A stretch of 20,217 bases of DNA from a virus. This document shows, piece after piece, positions 9,705 through 17,596 of this stretch. The notes under the pieces are model-generated. The model saw only the letters and a program-made list of their open reading frames with translations, made no database searches and had not been told where the DNA came from. Position numbers and translations under genes: made by a program. The stretch lies in IMG/VR virus record IMGVR_UViG_3300044527_000385, positions 1-20,217 of that record; one strand, given 5' to 3'. Numbering within the stretch: the stretch's first letter is position 1; each line of letters starts with the position of its first letter.

Positions 9705-11307
9705 TCATGAGTTCTGCCAGGAGATTCTAGGGCTCACACTGACCAATGGTCAGGAAGTGATTGCCAGGATTGCCTTTGGTGGCGAGCAGCTGTCAGACCT
9801 CCCTATCGGGTTAATTCCGATTGCAAAGGAGATGCTAGGGTTTGACGAGACTGTCAAAATCCTGAAGAAGCACAGAAGAAAAATTGTGCTCTCACTTGGT
9901 CGTGGAAGCGGCAAAACTACTCTATGTTCTGCCTTTGGAATCTACAAGGCAGTGACCGCAGACCTTCGTAGGTGCGGACCCGGTGACGTTCCACGTGTTT
10001 TCGTGATTGCTCCCGATAAGGAGACGGCCAAGCTGTCCATTGGGATGTCTCGCGAGATGATTCGCAACAACCAGCACCTGAACGCCCTGGTGACCGCTGA
10101 GGACAAGTTCTCCATCACCATTCGTAGGCCGTCAGACAGGCGCCTGGTGATGATTCAGGCCGTTGCCGCCAGCAAGGGTGGCGTAAGCGCCCGTGGTAGA
10201 ACCATCATCAGCTTCATCCTGGACGAGGCAGAGTTCTTCAACTCTGGCGACTCTGGCGAGTACGCGGTGAACGATAGGGAAATCTACCGAGCGCTGAAGC
10301 CAAGGCTCATTTACGGCGGCGTTGGAATGCTTATCTCCACGCCATGGCCAACCGAGAACATGATGGCAGAGGACCTGGAGAAGAACTTCGGGAGACCGGA
10401 CACTGCCCTGGCCATGATTGCCCCGACAACGCTCGTACGTGACGACCAAGAGACCCTGGAGCTTGTCAGGCAGGAGATGGAGTCAGACCCGGAGAACGCC
10501 CGTCGTGAGTTCTTCTGCGAGCGGGACGCCATGGTTGGCGGAATGTTCTTTGACGCCGTCAGCGTGACCAGCTGCACCGTGCCAGACCTTACGCTTCCAG
10601 CCCACAACAACAACCTACAGCGTTACGTGGCTGCGGCCGACTTTGGCTTCAAGTCCGACTCTTCGGCCCTTGTCATCGCCACCTACGATGGCAAGAAGTA
10701 CGTGGTGGCAGACATGCTTGAGCTGCAGCCGGAGAAGGGCAAGCCTCTGAAGCCCTCCGAGGTTGTGAAGCAGTTCTCCGCACGAATGAAGCGCTTTGGA
10801 GTCACTTCCCTTATCACTGACGGCCACTACCGAGAGGCCATGAGAGAGTTCCTGGCAGCTGAAGGAATCAGCGTCCGTGAGGCCCCTGGTGGTGTCTCGG
10901 GTAAGCACGACACGTTTGCCAGGACGAAAAGCCAGCTAACCGAGGGAAGATGCGTTATTCCAGAGAACAAGCGGTTCAAGGCCCAGCTACTTTCGGTAAA
11001 GTCTCGTCCGGTACAGGGTGGACTGCTGTCAATCAGCATCCCAAGACGCAAAGGAATGGGTCACGGAGACCTTGTGAGCGCGTGGGTGCTATGCGTACAC
11101 GACCTTACATACGCTTCGGTGAAGGGGCTGCAGATTGCATACGAGCCAGGCACCAATGAATGGAAGCAGGAGTGGGAGCGCCGTGAAAGAGAACACCTCG
11201 CCTCAGCAAACAGAGACTACGTCAAGCAGCTTGAGCGAAAAACACTCGCCAGAATGTCCGCAAAGCAGCGCAGAGACGCCGGATTCGTGGGAGCGCTGCG
11301 AAGATGA
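9691..11307 (+). CDS. terL: Terminase large subunit (TerL)
   Basis: The product has 538 aa, normal for TerL. It is the packaging motor: an ATPase that pumps DNA through the portal and a nuclease that cuts the concatemer. Walker A is GRGSGKTT (70-77, K75). Walker B is FILDEAEF with D178 and E179. STP (216-218) fits the coupling motif. The C-terminal RNase H-like nuclease has its three acids at D317 (AADFGF), D377 (ITDGHY) and D460 (GHGD). It starts at ATG 9691, the only in-frame start near the first conserved residues, without a ribosome binding site and inside a hairpin loop. It directly follows the tRNA-Asn gene and precedes the portal gene. No small subunit is recognised in the window. Confidence 0.96.
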   Translation: MSIRFHEFCQEILGLTLTNGQEVIARIAFGGEQLSDLPIGLIPIAKEMLGFDETVKILKKHRRKIVLSLGRGSGKTTLCSAFGIYKAVTADLRRCGPGDVPRVFVIAPDKETAKLSIGMSREMIRNNQHLNALVTAEDKFSITIRRPSDRRLVMIQAVAASKGGVSARGRTIISFILDEAEFFNSGDSGEYAVNDREIYRALKPRLIYGGVGMLISTPWPTENMMAEDLEKNFGRPDTALAMIAPTTLVRDDQETLELVRQEMESDPENARREFFCERDAMVGGMFFDAVSVTSCTVPDLTLPAHNNNLQRYVAAADFGFKSDSSALVIATYDGKKYVVADMLELQPEKGKPLKPSEVVKQFSARMKRFGVTSLITDGHYREAMREFLAAEGISVREAPGGVSGKHDTFARTKSQLTEGRCVIPENKRFKAQLLSVKSRPVQGGLLSISIPRRKGMGHGDLVSAWVLCVHDLTYASVKGLQIAYEPGTNEWKQEWERREREHLASANRDYVKQLERKTLARMSAKQRRDAGFVGALRR

Positions 11308-11326
11308 GTATTTTGCTGTTCAGCAT

Positions 11327-11497
11327 ATGCGCGCAGAGCTTGTTTTTGCCATTGAAGACGCAAGAAATGCTGAAAAACTGGCGTTTCATGCTCTTGAGAT
11401 AGCAAAATCGCTTCTGGAACTGGCCAAGACCAAGACCGGTCTGGCTGAGCAATTGTCAAGGGACCTTTCCAAAGTTCTTGATTCGCGAACTGGCTAG
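11327..11497 (+). CDS. Small helical protein between TerL and portal
   Basis: This gene encodes 56 aa from ATG 11327, which has no clear ribosome binding site. The same frame is open far back into TerL (to a TTG at 11135), so the true start is uncertain. The product is one long amphipathic helix (EDARNAEKLAFHALEIAKSLLELAKTK), probably a coiled coil. A competing 32-aa frame starts at 11304 in an ATGA overlap with the TerL stop, but it is hydrophobic without order and I consider it less likely. Confidence 0.5.
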   Translation: MRAELVFAIEDARNAEKLAFHALEIAKSLLELAKTKTGLAEQLSRDLSKVLDSRTG

Positions 11498-11512
11498 TGG
11501 CATAGATTGTGC

Positions 11513-13483
11513 ATGGCAAAAAGCCGAGCACAAAAGACTCGTCCAGAATGGCAGACAGCTCAGTTCTGGAATGCGGCAGCGTACAACAAGAAGCCGCACG
11601 AGGTTATCCAGCCCCTCATCGCTCAGATTAGAGACGACCAGGCCAACCGTTACGAGGCGTACAGAATCTACGCCATGGAGTACGGCGTGGACATGTCGCA
11701 GCTCGGGGAGCCTGATACCGACGTGTCTGCCTTCTCGGAAGAGATTGAGCAGAACGAGCTGGCGAACAGTATTGAAACGCTACATGCGCAGCTGTTCAAG
11801 ACCAAGGTAGTTCCGGCGTTCAGTACGTCCGAGGCAGACTTTGAGGAGCACGAGAGAGGCATTGCTGCTAGCCGTTGGATGGAAGGTATCTTCCGTGACG
11901 CAAAGGTGCATGCCGTAGCAGTCCCAGAGTCTGGAGCCGACATGCTTGTATATGGCACTGGATTCCTGCGCGTGGGCTCCTGCGAGGACGACGGTGAGTA
12001 CCGAATTACCGTCTCCAGAGCCACCCCGAGAAACGTGTTCGTGGACCGCCTGGAAGCCCGCCACGGCAACCCAAGAAGCATTCACGTAAAGACCAACATT
12101 GACCGATTCCTTCTGCTGGAAGAGTACGGGAAGGAAGACGACGGACTGTTCGGTACGGCTGAGGAGCGCTTTGAGGCCATCGCCAACGCTCCAGGTAACG
12201 ATGACGACGACGTTCGTGCGGGCGTTCCAGAGCACCGTGGAGACATGGTCACCGTATGGGAGACCTGGCACCTTCCCGACAGCTCAGGCAAGAACGGCCG
12301 CTACTGCGTCACCATCAAGAACTGCACGCTGATTGACCGCGAGTACAAGCGCAAGCGCTTTCCGCTGGTGAAGATGAAGTTCAACCTGTCTCTCGGAGGG
12401 TACTACGGCGAGTCTGCCGTGAAGAGACTCCTTCCGCTGCAGCGTACGCTTACCAAGATGGTGAAGCGCATTGATAGAGCACATGACCTTCTGGGTGTGC
12501 CGAGAATCATTGTGAGGGAGGACAGCGGAATCGTTCCTCAGCACATTGATGACGTAGAGGGCGCGGTCCTGCTGACTAAGATGGACCCAAGCTCGTCCGT
12601 GAGGGAGTGGAACCCAACACCCATTACCCCCGACGCCTACGCTGAGCGTAACGGCATGCCTGAGCGCATGCGTGGAACCCTGGGCATCAGCCAGTTTGAG
12701 TCCACCGGTGGCCTTCCTGCGCAAATGAGAGACGTGGGTTCGCCGTTCCTAGAGCGAATGGTTGACCAGGGTGCAGCTCGTCACGCCATGAATCACGAGC
12801 AGTACGAGCAGGCCATGATTGAGCTTGCTGAGGTGATTCTGGATGAGGCTGAGGAGCTTCGTGCTTCCGGTAAGGACGTTGTGGCCAGAGCCCCGACCGG
12901 TACCAAGATGAAGACCAGCTTCACCAAGCTGAACTTCTCCGAAATCAACATGGACCGCAAGAACATGGTCCTGTTCGTGCAGTCTGCAAGCGGTCTCCCG
13001 CAGACGTTTGCCGGCAAGGTGGATGCGCTGTCCAAGGTGTCTCAGATTCCGAACAACATGCGTGGACTTCTTGAGGTTCCAGACCTTGCCCAGTCGGATG
13101 ACCTGGCCAGTGCTCCGGCTGACATCATTCGCAAGACGCTCACCACCATCGTACGCAAGAAGCGATACCTGGCCCCAATGCCGTGGGATGACCTTGTGGA
13201 GGCACGGGTAATCACGCTGAACTACATCAGCCTGTACCGTGTACGAGATGACTACGACGACGAAGTTTACGACATGCTCGTGAAGTTCCTGGAGGACATT
13301 GATGCACTGCAGAAGCCACCGGCTCCCGATAATCAACTCATTGACGGTATGGCTATGCCGGGCCCTGAGATGGGCATGCCGCCAGCGCCTCCGCCGCCTA
13401 TGCCACTGCCGCCAGGAGACATGCCTGGCCAAATCCCTGAAGGTATGCCTCCTGGTGGTCCAGGTGGGCAAATGCCTTTCTAA
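11513..13483 (+). CDS. Portal protein
   Basis: The product has 656 aa from ATG 11513 (a TTG six bases earlier is also open). The portal forms the dodecameric ring at one head vertex through which TerL packages DNA. The call rests on position (TerL - portal - scaffold - capsid), size and the general sequence pattern: the early YEAYRIYAMEYG helix, GGYYGESAVKRLLPLQRTLTKMV-type stem region near the middle, and helix-rich C-terminal half, as in podovirus portals. The last 50 residues are an unusual Pro/Gly/Met-rich tail (MGMPPAPPPPMPLPPG), probably disordered. The call is strong by context. The exact family cannot be fixed by eye. Confidence 0.85.
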   Translation: MAKSRAQKTRPEWQTAQFWNAAAYNKKPHEVIQPLIAQIRDDQANRYEAYRIYAMEYGVDMSQLGEPDTDVSAFSEEIEQNELANSIETLHAQLFKTKVVPAFSTSEADFEEHERGIAASRWMEGIFRDAKVHAVAVPESGADMLVYGTGFLRVGSCEDDGEYRITVSRATPRNVFVDRLEARHGNPRSIHVKTNIDRFLLLEEYGKEDDGLFGTAEERFEAIANAPGNDDDDVRAGVPEHRGDMVTVWETWHLPDSSGKNGRYCVTIKNCTLIDREYKRKRFPLVKMKFNLSLGGYYGESAVKRLLPLQRTLTKMVKRIDRAHDLLGVPRIIVREDSGIVPQHIDDVEGAVLLTKMDPSSSVREWNPTPITPDAYAERNGMPERMRGTLGISQFESTGGLPAQMRDVGSPFLERMVDQGAARHAMNHEQYEQAMIELAEVILDEAEELRASGKDVVARAPTGTKMKTSFTKLNFSEINMDRKNMVLFVQSASGLPQTFAGKVDALSKVSQIPNNMRGLLEVPDLAQSDDLASAPADIIRKTLTTIVRKKRYLAPMPWDDLVEARVITLNYISLYRVRDDYDDEVYDMLVKFLEDIDALQKPPAPDNQLIDGMAMPGPEMGMPPAPPPPMPLPPGDMPGQIPEGMPPGGPGGQMPF

Positions 13484-13510
13484 AATTGAAGCAACCTGTG
13501 AGGTGAATGA

Positions 13511-14563
13511 ATGACTGTAGAGAATGAGACTGCCGAAGGCGGTTCTGATGGTGGTAATGAGAGAGAGGCAATGCTTGAGGCTTACAAGGCCGAGCTTGCC
13601 GGCCAGTCCGTGGATGATGCTGAGAGCGCTGATGAAGCGCTTGCGAAACACGACCCTAACGCGAAGATGCGTCGGGACCTGGAGGCCATTGGAGCCCTAG
13701 ACGACGATCCAGCTAAAGAGGCTCCGACTGCTGAGGCGAAGCAGGAAGACGAAGACGTTGACCCTGACGAGGTGAACCTTGCCAAGGCCCTACGTCAGCG
13801 CGAGAAGCTTCAGGCCAAGCGCCGTGAGGCCATGGCTGAAGTGGACAACATGCGCTCCGAGATTGAGCGCGAGAAGCAGCAGCTGGCGGCTTACCATCGC
13901 AGCCTGAAGGCTCAGGCAGACGCCCTTGCCGAGCTAAAGAAGGACCCCGCTAAGGCACTGAAGGCTCTTGGTCTTGACCCGGAGGAGTTCATCTATGGAC
14001 TGGCTACCGAGGGCACTCCAGAGGCCGCCAAGATGCGCGAAGAGAAGCGCAGACAGGCAGAGCTGGACGAGCTGAAGAACTGGAAGACGGAGCAGGAGAA
14101 ACAGCGTGAGGAGTACATTCGTTCCCTTGAGACCGCGAAGGTTCGCCAGCACCGCGAGAGCGTAATCTCTGAGTTCAAGTCCCTTGTCTCCGAGGAGGCT
14201 GCTCCCCACGCGCGTGCTCTATATACGGAGGACCAGCTTGTGTCCGAGGGCGACCGTGTTGCTCGTGAGTACCGTGACCTAACAGGAAAAGAGGCCTCTC
14301 TAAAAGAAATTGCAGAATATCTTGAAGAGCAGGCAGCGAAGCGCTACACTGAGTTTGCACGCAAGAAGAGTGCCAACACCGCCAAGGTTCCGGCTCAGGT
14401 AAGTAGCGGACCAAGAACGCTGAACACGCAGACATCGCAGGAGCGAAGAACGCTCTCTACGCCGGTGGCTGATGACCTCAGTGACGAAGAGCGAAGAATG
14501 GCAGCTAGAGCAGCGGTTAGTGCCGCTATCAAAGCGTCCGAATCACGCCGTAAACCGGCATAA
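13511..14563 (+). CDS. Capsid scaffold protein
   Basis: The product has 350 aa. ATG 13511 follows GAGGTGAATGA, a good ribosome binding site. It is very rich in Glu, Lys, Ala and Gln, with an acidic N-terminal part, a long coiled coil (about 100-235) and a basic C-terminal end (ESRRKPA), the standard make-up of scaffolds that guide capsid assembly and leave before DNA packaging. Its place directly between portal and major capsid genes supports this. No protease motif is visible, so it is probably released whole. Confidence 0.85.
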   Translation: MTVENETAEGGSDGGNEREAMLEAYKAELAGQSVDDAESADEALAKHDPNAKMRRDLEAIGALDDDPAKEAPTAEAKQEDEDVDPDEVNLAKALRQREKLQAKRREAMAEVDNMRSEIEREKQQLAAYHRSLKAQADALAELKKDPAKALKALGLDPEEFIYGLATEGTPEAAKMREEKRRQAELDELKNWKTEQEKQREEYIRSLETAKVRQHRESVISEFKSLVSEEAAPHARALYTEDQLVSEGDRVAREYRDLTGKEASLKEIAEYLEEQAAKRYTEFARKKSANTAKVPAQVSSGPRTLNTQTSQERRTLSTPVADDLSDEERRMAARAAVSAAIKASESRRKPA

Positions 14564-14604
14564 CCACTTAACTTAACTTAACTTTTTCTTAGGAACATAC
14601 GTAA
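14564..14604 (+). promoter_or_regulatory. A/T-rich leader of the capsid gene
   Basis: Three tandem CTTAA units (14567-14581) run into CTTTTTCTTAGGAA. AGGAA is the ribosome binding site of the capsid gene. The stretch is unstructured and A/T-rich compared with its surroundings, which would favour strong translation of the most abundant virion protein. The repeat itself may be a slippage product. Confidence 0.5.
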
Positions 14605-15846
14605 ATGACCGCAACTATTGCCGCCTCCCAGGCAGCCCTTAAGGTTCTGTACCCTAATGGCGAAATCCCGGCTTCCATCCAGAAGTCCTTTGTGACCCTC
14701 AACCGCCTGAAGAAGGAGAAAGACTTCGTCGGCGAGCTGATGTACGTCCCCATCCAGAACGCTTACCCGCAGGGTAGCTCTGGTGACCTTGCAGAGGCTC
14801 AGTCCAACGTCTTCCAGGGTAACTACCTGCGCTTCGCGTTGACCCGCGTGAGCCACTACGGTGTCGCCAGAATCACTGGCGAGGCTGCTGAGGCTGCCGT
14901 GAAGACCGAGGGTGCAATGGTTGACCTTTGGGAGAATGAGACCAAGGGAATCGCCAGCACCGAGCTGGCTGTCACGTCCACGTACCTGTGGGGTGACGGT
15001 GACGGTGTTCTCGGCCAGCTAGCCTCTGCCGTGGCGGCCACGACCATCACCATGGCCGCTGGTACCAACATGAACTACTTTGAGCTGAACATGACGCTCA
15101 GAGCGGTTTCCACGACCGGTCTTTCCCCCACGCTTCGCGTTGGTGGTGCGGCTCGCGCGAGAGTGACTGGCATCAACAGACGCTCGGGAACCCTGACGTT
15201 CTCGGCCAACCTCAACACCCTCATTACCGACGTTACGGCTACCGACTACTTCGTTCGCTCGGGCGACCAGTCCGTTGGTGGGGCGAACAACGCCGTCATC
15301 CTCGGCATCCCGTCCTACGTGGTCGGCGGAGCCACCCCCGGAACCCTTCTTGGTCTCAACAGAAACCAGGACCCCGTTCGTCTTGCTGGTCAGTCCGTGG
15401 ACTACACCGGTTGGGCGATGGAGGACGCGGTGGTTGACGCCTCTGCGCAGGCTGGCTTCCAGGGCATCGGAACCCCGACTGTTCTTATCGCGAACAACAT
15501 TGAGGTTGCTGCGATGAAGAAGTCCCTTGGTGGCAAGATTGAGTACGAGCGCCCCGGCAGCACTGCTGGCGTGCACGGATTCAGCAAGGTCACGATTGAG
15601 GGCGATAACGGCCCGATTGAAATCCTTGGCGACCCATTCATGAAGCGTAACCGCGCTTACCTCCTGAAGCTGGACGAGTTCAGCATCAAGTCCCTTGGCG
15701 CTTGGCCGCACCTTGGCGAGCTTGACGGTCTGAAGTTCCAGCGCCTTAGCAACGCCGACGCCTACGAAGTCCGCTTCGTGAGCTACGGTAACACGCGCTG
15801 CAAGAACCCCGGTCCGCACGTTTACCTCCAGAACTTCGGTGCCTAA
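14605..15846 (+). CDS. Major capsid protein
   Basis: The product has 413 aa and starts at ATG 14605 after a strong leader. Place after the scaffold, size and composition (few Cys, high Ala/Gly/Thr, alternating strands) fit an HK97-fold capsid protein. The N-terminal helix (IQKSFVTLNRLKKEKDFVGE), then a segment like the E-loop with MYVPIQNAYPQGSSGD, and the C-terminal ...LLKLDEFSIKSLGAWPHLG are as expected of phage capsids that set residues around a central helix. No N-terminal cleavage site is evident. It would form the icosahedral head. Confidence 0.88.
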   Translation: MTATIAASQAALKVLYPNGEIPASIQKSFVTLNRLKKEKDFVGELMYVPIQNAYPQGSSGDLAEAQSNVFQGNYLRFALTRVSHYGVARITGEAAEAAVKTEGAMVDLWENETKGIASTELAVTSTYLWGDGDGVLGQLASAVAATTITMAAGTNMNYFELNMTLRAVSTTGLSPTLRVGGAARARVTGINRRSGTLTFSANLNTLITDVTATDYFVRSGDQSVGGANNAVILGIPSYVVGGATPGTLLGLNRNQDPVRLAGQSVDYTGWAMEDAVVDASAQAGFQGIGTPTVLIANNIEVAAMKKSLGGKIEYERPGSTAGVHGFSKVTIEGDNGPIEILGDPFMKRNRAYLLKLDEFSIKSLGAWPHLGELDGLKFQRLSNADAYEVRFVSYGNTRCKNPGPHVYLQNFGA

Positions 15847-16229
15847 TGCCTATCCCGGCCTCTAGCAACCTGGGCTCCAGCTCCCGAAATGGGAAAACCG
15901 TCAGGGACACCGCAAGGTTCCTTGGCGGTGGGGCCGCTGCTAACTGCACGAGGGTCTACGGCGACAACGTTCGCTCTGTGACCTACAACGCCGCAACCGG
16001 CAGATACCTTGTGACGTTCAACGATACGCAGGGTGGAGTCATCAAGTGGGCGAGCGCTCAGGTTATGCCAGTCTCCGCAGGGGCAAACGTCCTAGCCAGA
16101 CTCGTCATGGCCAGCTACTCGCCTTCCGCCAGAACCATTCAGCTTGAGACGTATACCGACGCCGGGGCTGCAGTTGACCTGCTTACCACGGCAACCCTCA
16201 TGCTTGAGTTTGAGTGGGGTAGCGTGTAA
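15846..16229 (+). CDS. Hypothetical head-associated protein
   Basis: This gene encodes 127 aa. The ATG shares its A with the capsid stop (TAATG), so the two are coupled. It is beta-rich with Ser/Gly-rich ends, including NAATGRYLVTFNDTQGG in the middle. It could be a head decoration or minor head protein, as genes placed directly after the capsid gene often are, but I do not recognise the family. It ends in another TAATG junction with the next gene. Confidence 0.65.
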   Translation: MPIPASSNLGSSSRNGKTVRDTARFLGGGAAANCTRVYGDNVRSVTYNAATGRYLVTFNDTQGGVIKWASAQVMPVSAGANVLARLVMASYSPSARTIQLETYTDAGAAVDLLTTATLMLEFEWGSV

Positions 16230-16420
16230 TGAGCAAGCTCTCTGACGAACTGTCCAAACTGAAGTCCGTTCCGATGGACGATGAAGAGGATGACATGCCG
16301 GAGAGCAAGCCTTCCTCTGATATGGCGGAAATCTCTGCCATGAAGCTGTTCATGAAGGCTGACACGGCTGAAGCAAAAGCTCGGGCTTTGAAGAAGTTCT
16401 TCACTGCCTGCGGCTACTAA
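16229..16420 (+). CDS. Hypothetical small acidic protein
   Basis: This gene encodes 63 aa, in a TAATG junction with the preceding gene. The N-terminal half is very acidic (MDDEEDDMPESKP) and disordered. The C-terminal half is a helix with an ending FFTACGY. It is the last gene of the capsid unit, as a terminator follows. Function is unknown. An assembly or chaperone role would be guesswork. Confidence 0.6.
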   Translation: MSKLSDELSKLKSVPMDDEEDDMPESKPSSDMAEISAMKLFMKADTAEAKARALKKFFTACGY

Positions 16421-16432
16421 CCGCAACAGAAT

Positions 16433-16488
16433 ACCCTGCGGAGGGTCTACCGGCACTGACTCCGCCATAGGTCGGTGCCACTTTTATT
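16433..16488 (+). terminator. Intrinsic terminator of the capsid unit
   Basis: A small hairpin ACCCT-GCGG-AGGGT (16433-16446) is followed by a 9-bp stem GGCACTGAC (16452-16460) with GTCGGTGCC (16471-16479), which has one G-T pair and a ten-base loop. ACTTTTATT follows. This is a good Rho-independent terminator. It would separate the abundant capsid messages from the tail genes and allow partial read-through, a usual arrangement in phages. Confidence 0.8.
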
Positions 16489-16496
16489 GGTGAATC

Positions 16497-17201
16497 TTGC
16501 CCAGGACTTTTACGGCAGCAGAACTGGAGAGCCGTCTCCGAAAGATGACGGACACCGAGAATGACACTCACCTGTCTCATGTTGAGATGTTTGAGTACCT
16601 GTCTGCCGGTCAGTCCGAGACCATTGACAAGCTCATTCAGTACGGAGCCGGAGAGTTCCTTACCAAGAAGGTCACGTTCGCAACGGTGTCCGGGCAGTCC
16701 GACTATCCACTGACCACCGTGTTTCCGGCAGGAGACTTCTACAAGCTCATCTCCATCCAGGCCCAGGTTGCTGGAAAGTGGGTTCCGCTTCGCAGGGTGG
16801 TCAGAGAGTCGTCCTTCATCCTTGCTACCCCAGACGCTTCCGGTATCCAGCTACGCGCAAGCTACCTACCGTACGCCGCAAAGATTTCGGCTGGCACTGA
16901 CGTGGTGGACGGCATCAACGGCTACGAGGCCCATACGCTTGCCTGCGCTGCCATCTACGTGAAGGCCAAGAAGGAAGAGGACCAGTCTCCATACGAGAAG
17001 GAGAAGGCCCGCCAGGAGGCACGTATGGCCATGATGGCCAAGCGCGACAACAATGAGCCACGTAGAATTGTTGAGCGCAAGACGCAGTGGCAGAGACAGT
17101 GGAGATACGGTCTCCTGTCATACAACGCTGCCGTTCACATGTACGATGTTGTTGGTGACAACATTGAGATTTACCGCAATGACGGTATCATCGGCCTATG
17201 A
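16497..17201 (+). CDS. Head-tail adaptor (connector) protein
   Basis: The product has 234 aa from TTG 16497. The TTG start is chosen because the N-terminus RTFTAAELESRLRKMTDTEND is that of the family. An ATG 48 bases later would cut it off. The family pattern continues with ...LTKKVTFATVSGQSDYPL and DFYKLISIQ near residues 54-86. Such adaptor proteins bind below the portal and join it to the tail. The C-terminal part (KEKARQEARMAMMAKRD then the WRYG segment) is helical and basic. It overlaps the next gene by four bases (ATGA). Confidence 0.8.
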   Translation: MPRTFTAAELESRLRKMTDTENDTHLSHVEMFEYLSAGQSETIDKLIQYGAGEFLTKKVTFATVSGQSDYPLTTVFPAGDFYKLISIQAQVAGKWVPLRRVVRESSFILATPDASGIQLRASYLPYAAKISAGTDVVDGINGYEAHTLACAAIYVKAKKEEDQSPYEKEKARQEARMAMMAKRDNNEPRRIVERKTQWQRQWRYGLLSYNAAVHMYDVVGDNIEIYRNDGIIGL

Positions 17202-17596
17202 GGTTTTTTGACGTAACCGGTAGACAGGTAAGCACCTCTCGCCAGCTCACTGGCCAGTCGTCCGCCAATTCCATGGACGACAAGGACACGGCGGAGCTTG
17301 TCAGGGTTGTTAAGGACCTGTCCGCTCGTGTGCAGACTCTTGAGGCAAACTCGCCACCGGAGTCAGTTGAGTTTGAGGTTCAGTTCTCCACCGGCTCCTC
17401 AGAGACGCTGCAGCATGGATTCGGTTGCCCGGTTCGGTGGTGGGTAACGGATTGGGCTGCTGGAGAGAATGGCGTTTCTCCAATGGGCATGTCCATGTAC
17501 AGGTCGGCATCCGATAACAACTCAATCACAATCTTCAGCGCGTACGAAGGCAAGGCCGTTATCCGCGTTGAGAAATCCCAGTTCGGAGTTCTCTAA
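17198..17596 (+). CDS. Small virion-associated protein
   Basis: This gene encodes 132 aa and starts at ATG 17198 (ATGA overlap with the adaptor). Residues 30-51 form a short coiled coil (ELVRVVKDLSARVQTLEAN), followed by a beta domain with HGFGCPVRWWVTDW, a His-Gly-hydrophobic pattern I associate with small proteins between adaptor and tail genes in podoviruses. It is likely a minor structural or fibre-related protein. The name is left general. It joins the next gene through TAATG. Confidence 0.65.
   Translation: MRFFDVTGRQVSTSRQLTGQSSANSMDDKDTAELVRVVKDLSARVQTLEANSPPESVEFEVQFSTGSSETLQHGFGCPVRWWVTDWAAGENGVSPMGMSMYRSASDNNSITIFSAYEGKAVIRVEKSQFGVL

Noticed and set aside
11304-11402. 32-aa frame starting in an ATGA overlap with the TerL stop
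   Set aside because: It competes with the better helical frame ending at 11497 and has low-complexity Leu/Phe composition without a clear membrane topology.
15019-15819. Long minus-strand open frame opposite the capsid gene (266 codons)
   Set aside because: It is a mirror of the capsid coding frame with repetitive Arg/Gly/Val composition and no start signal. The same applies to the long minus frames opposite portal and tail genes.
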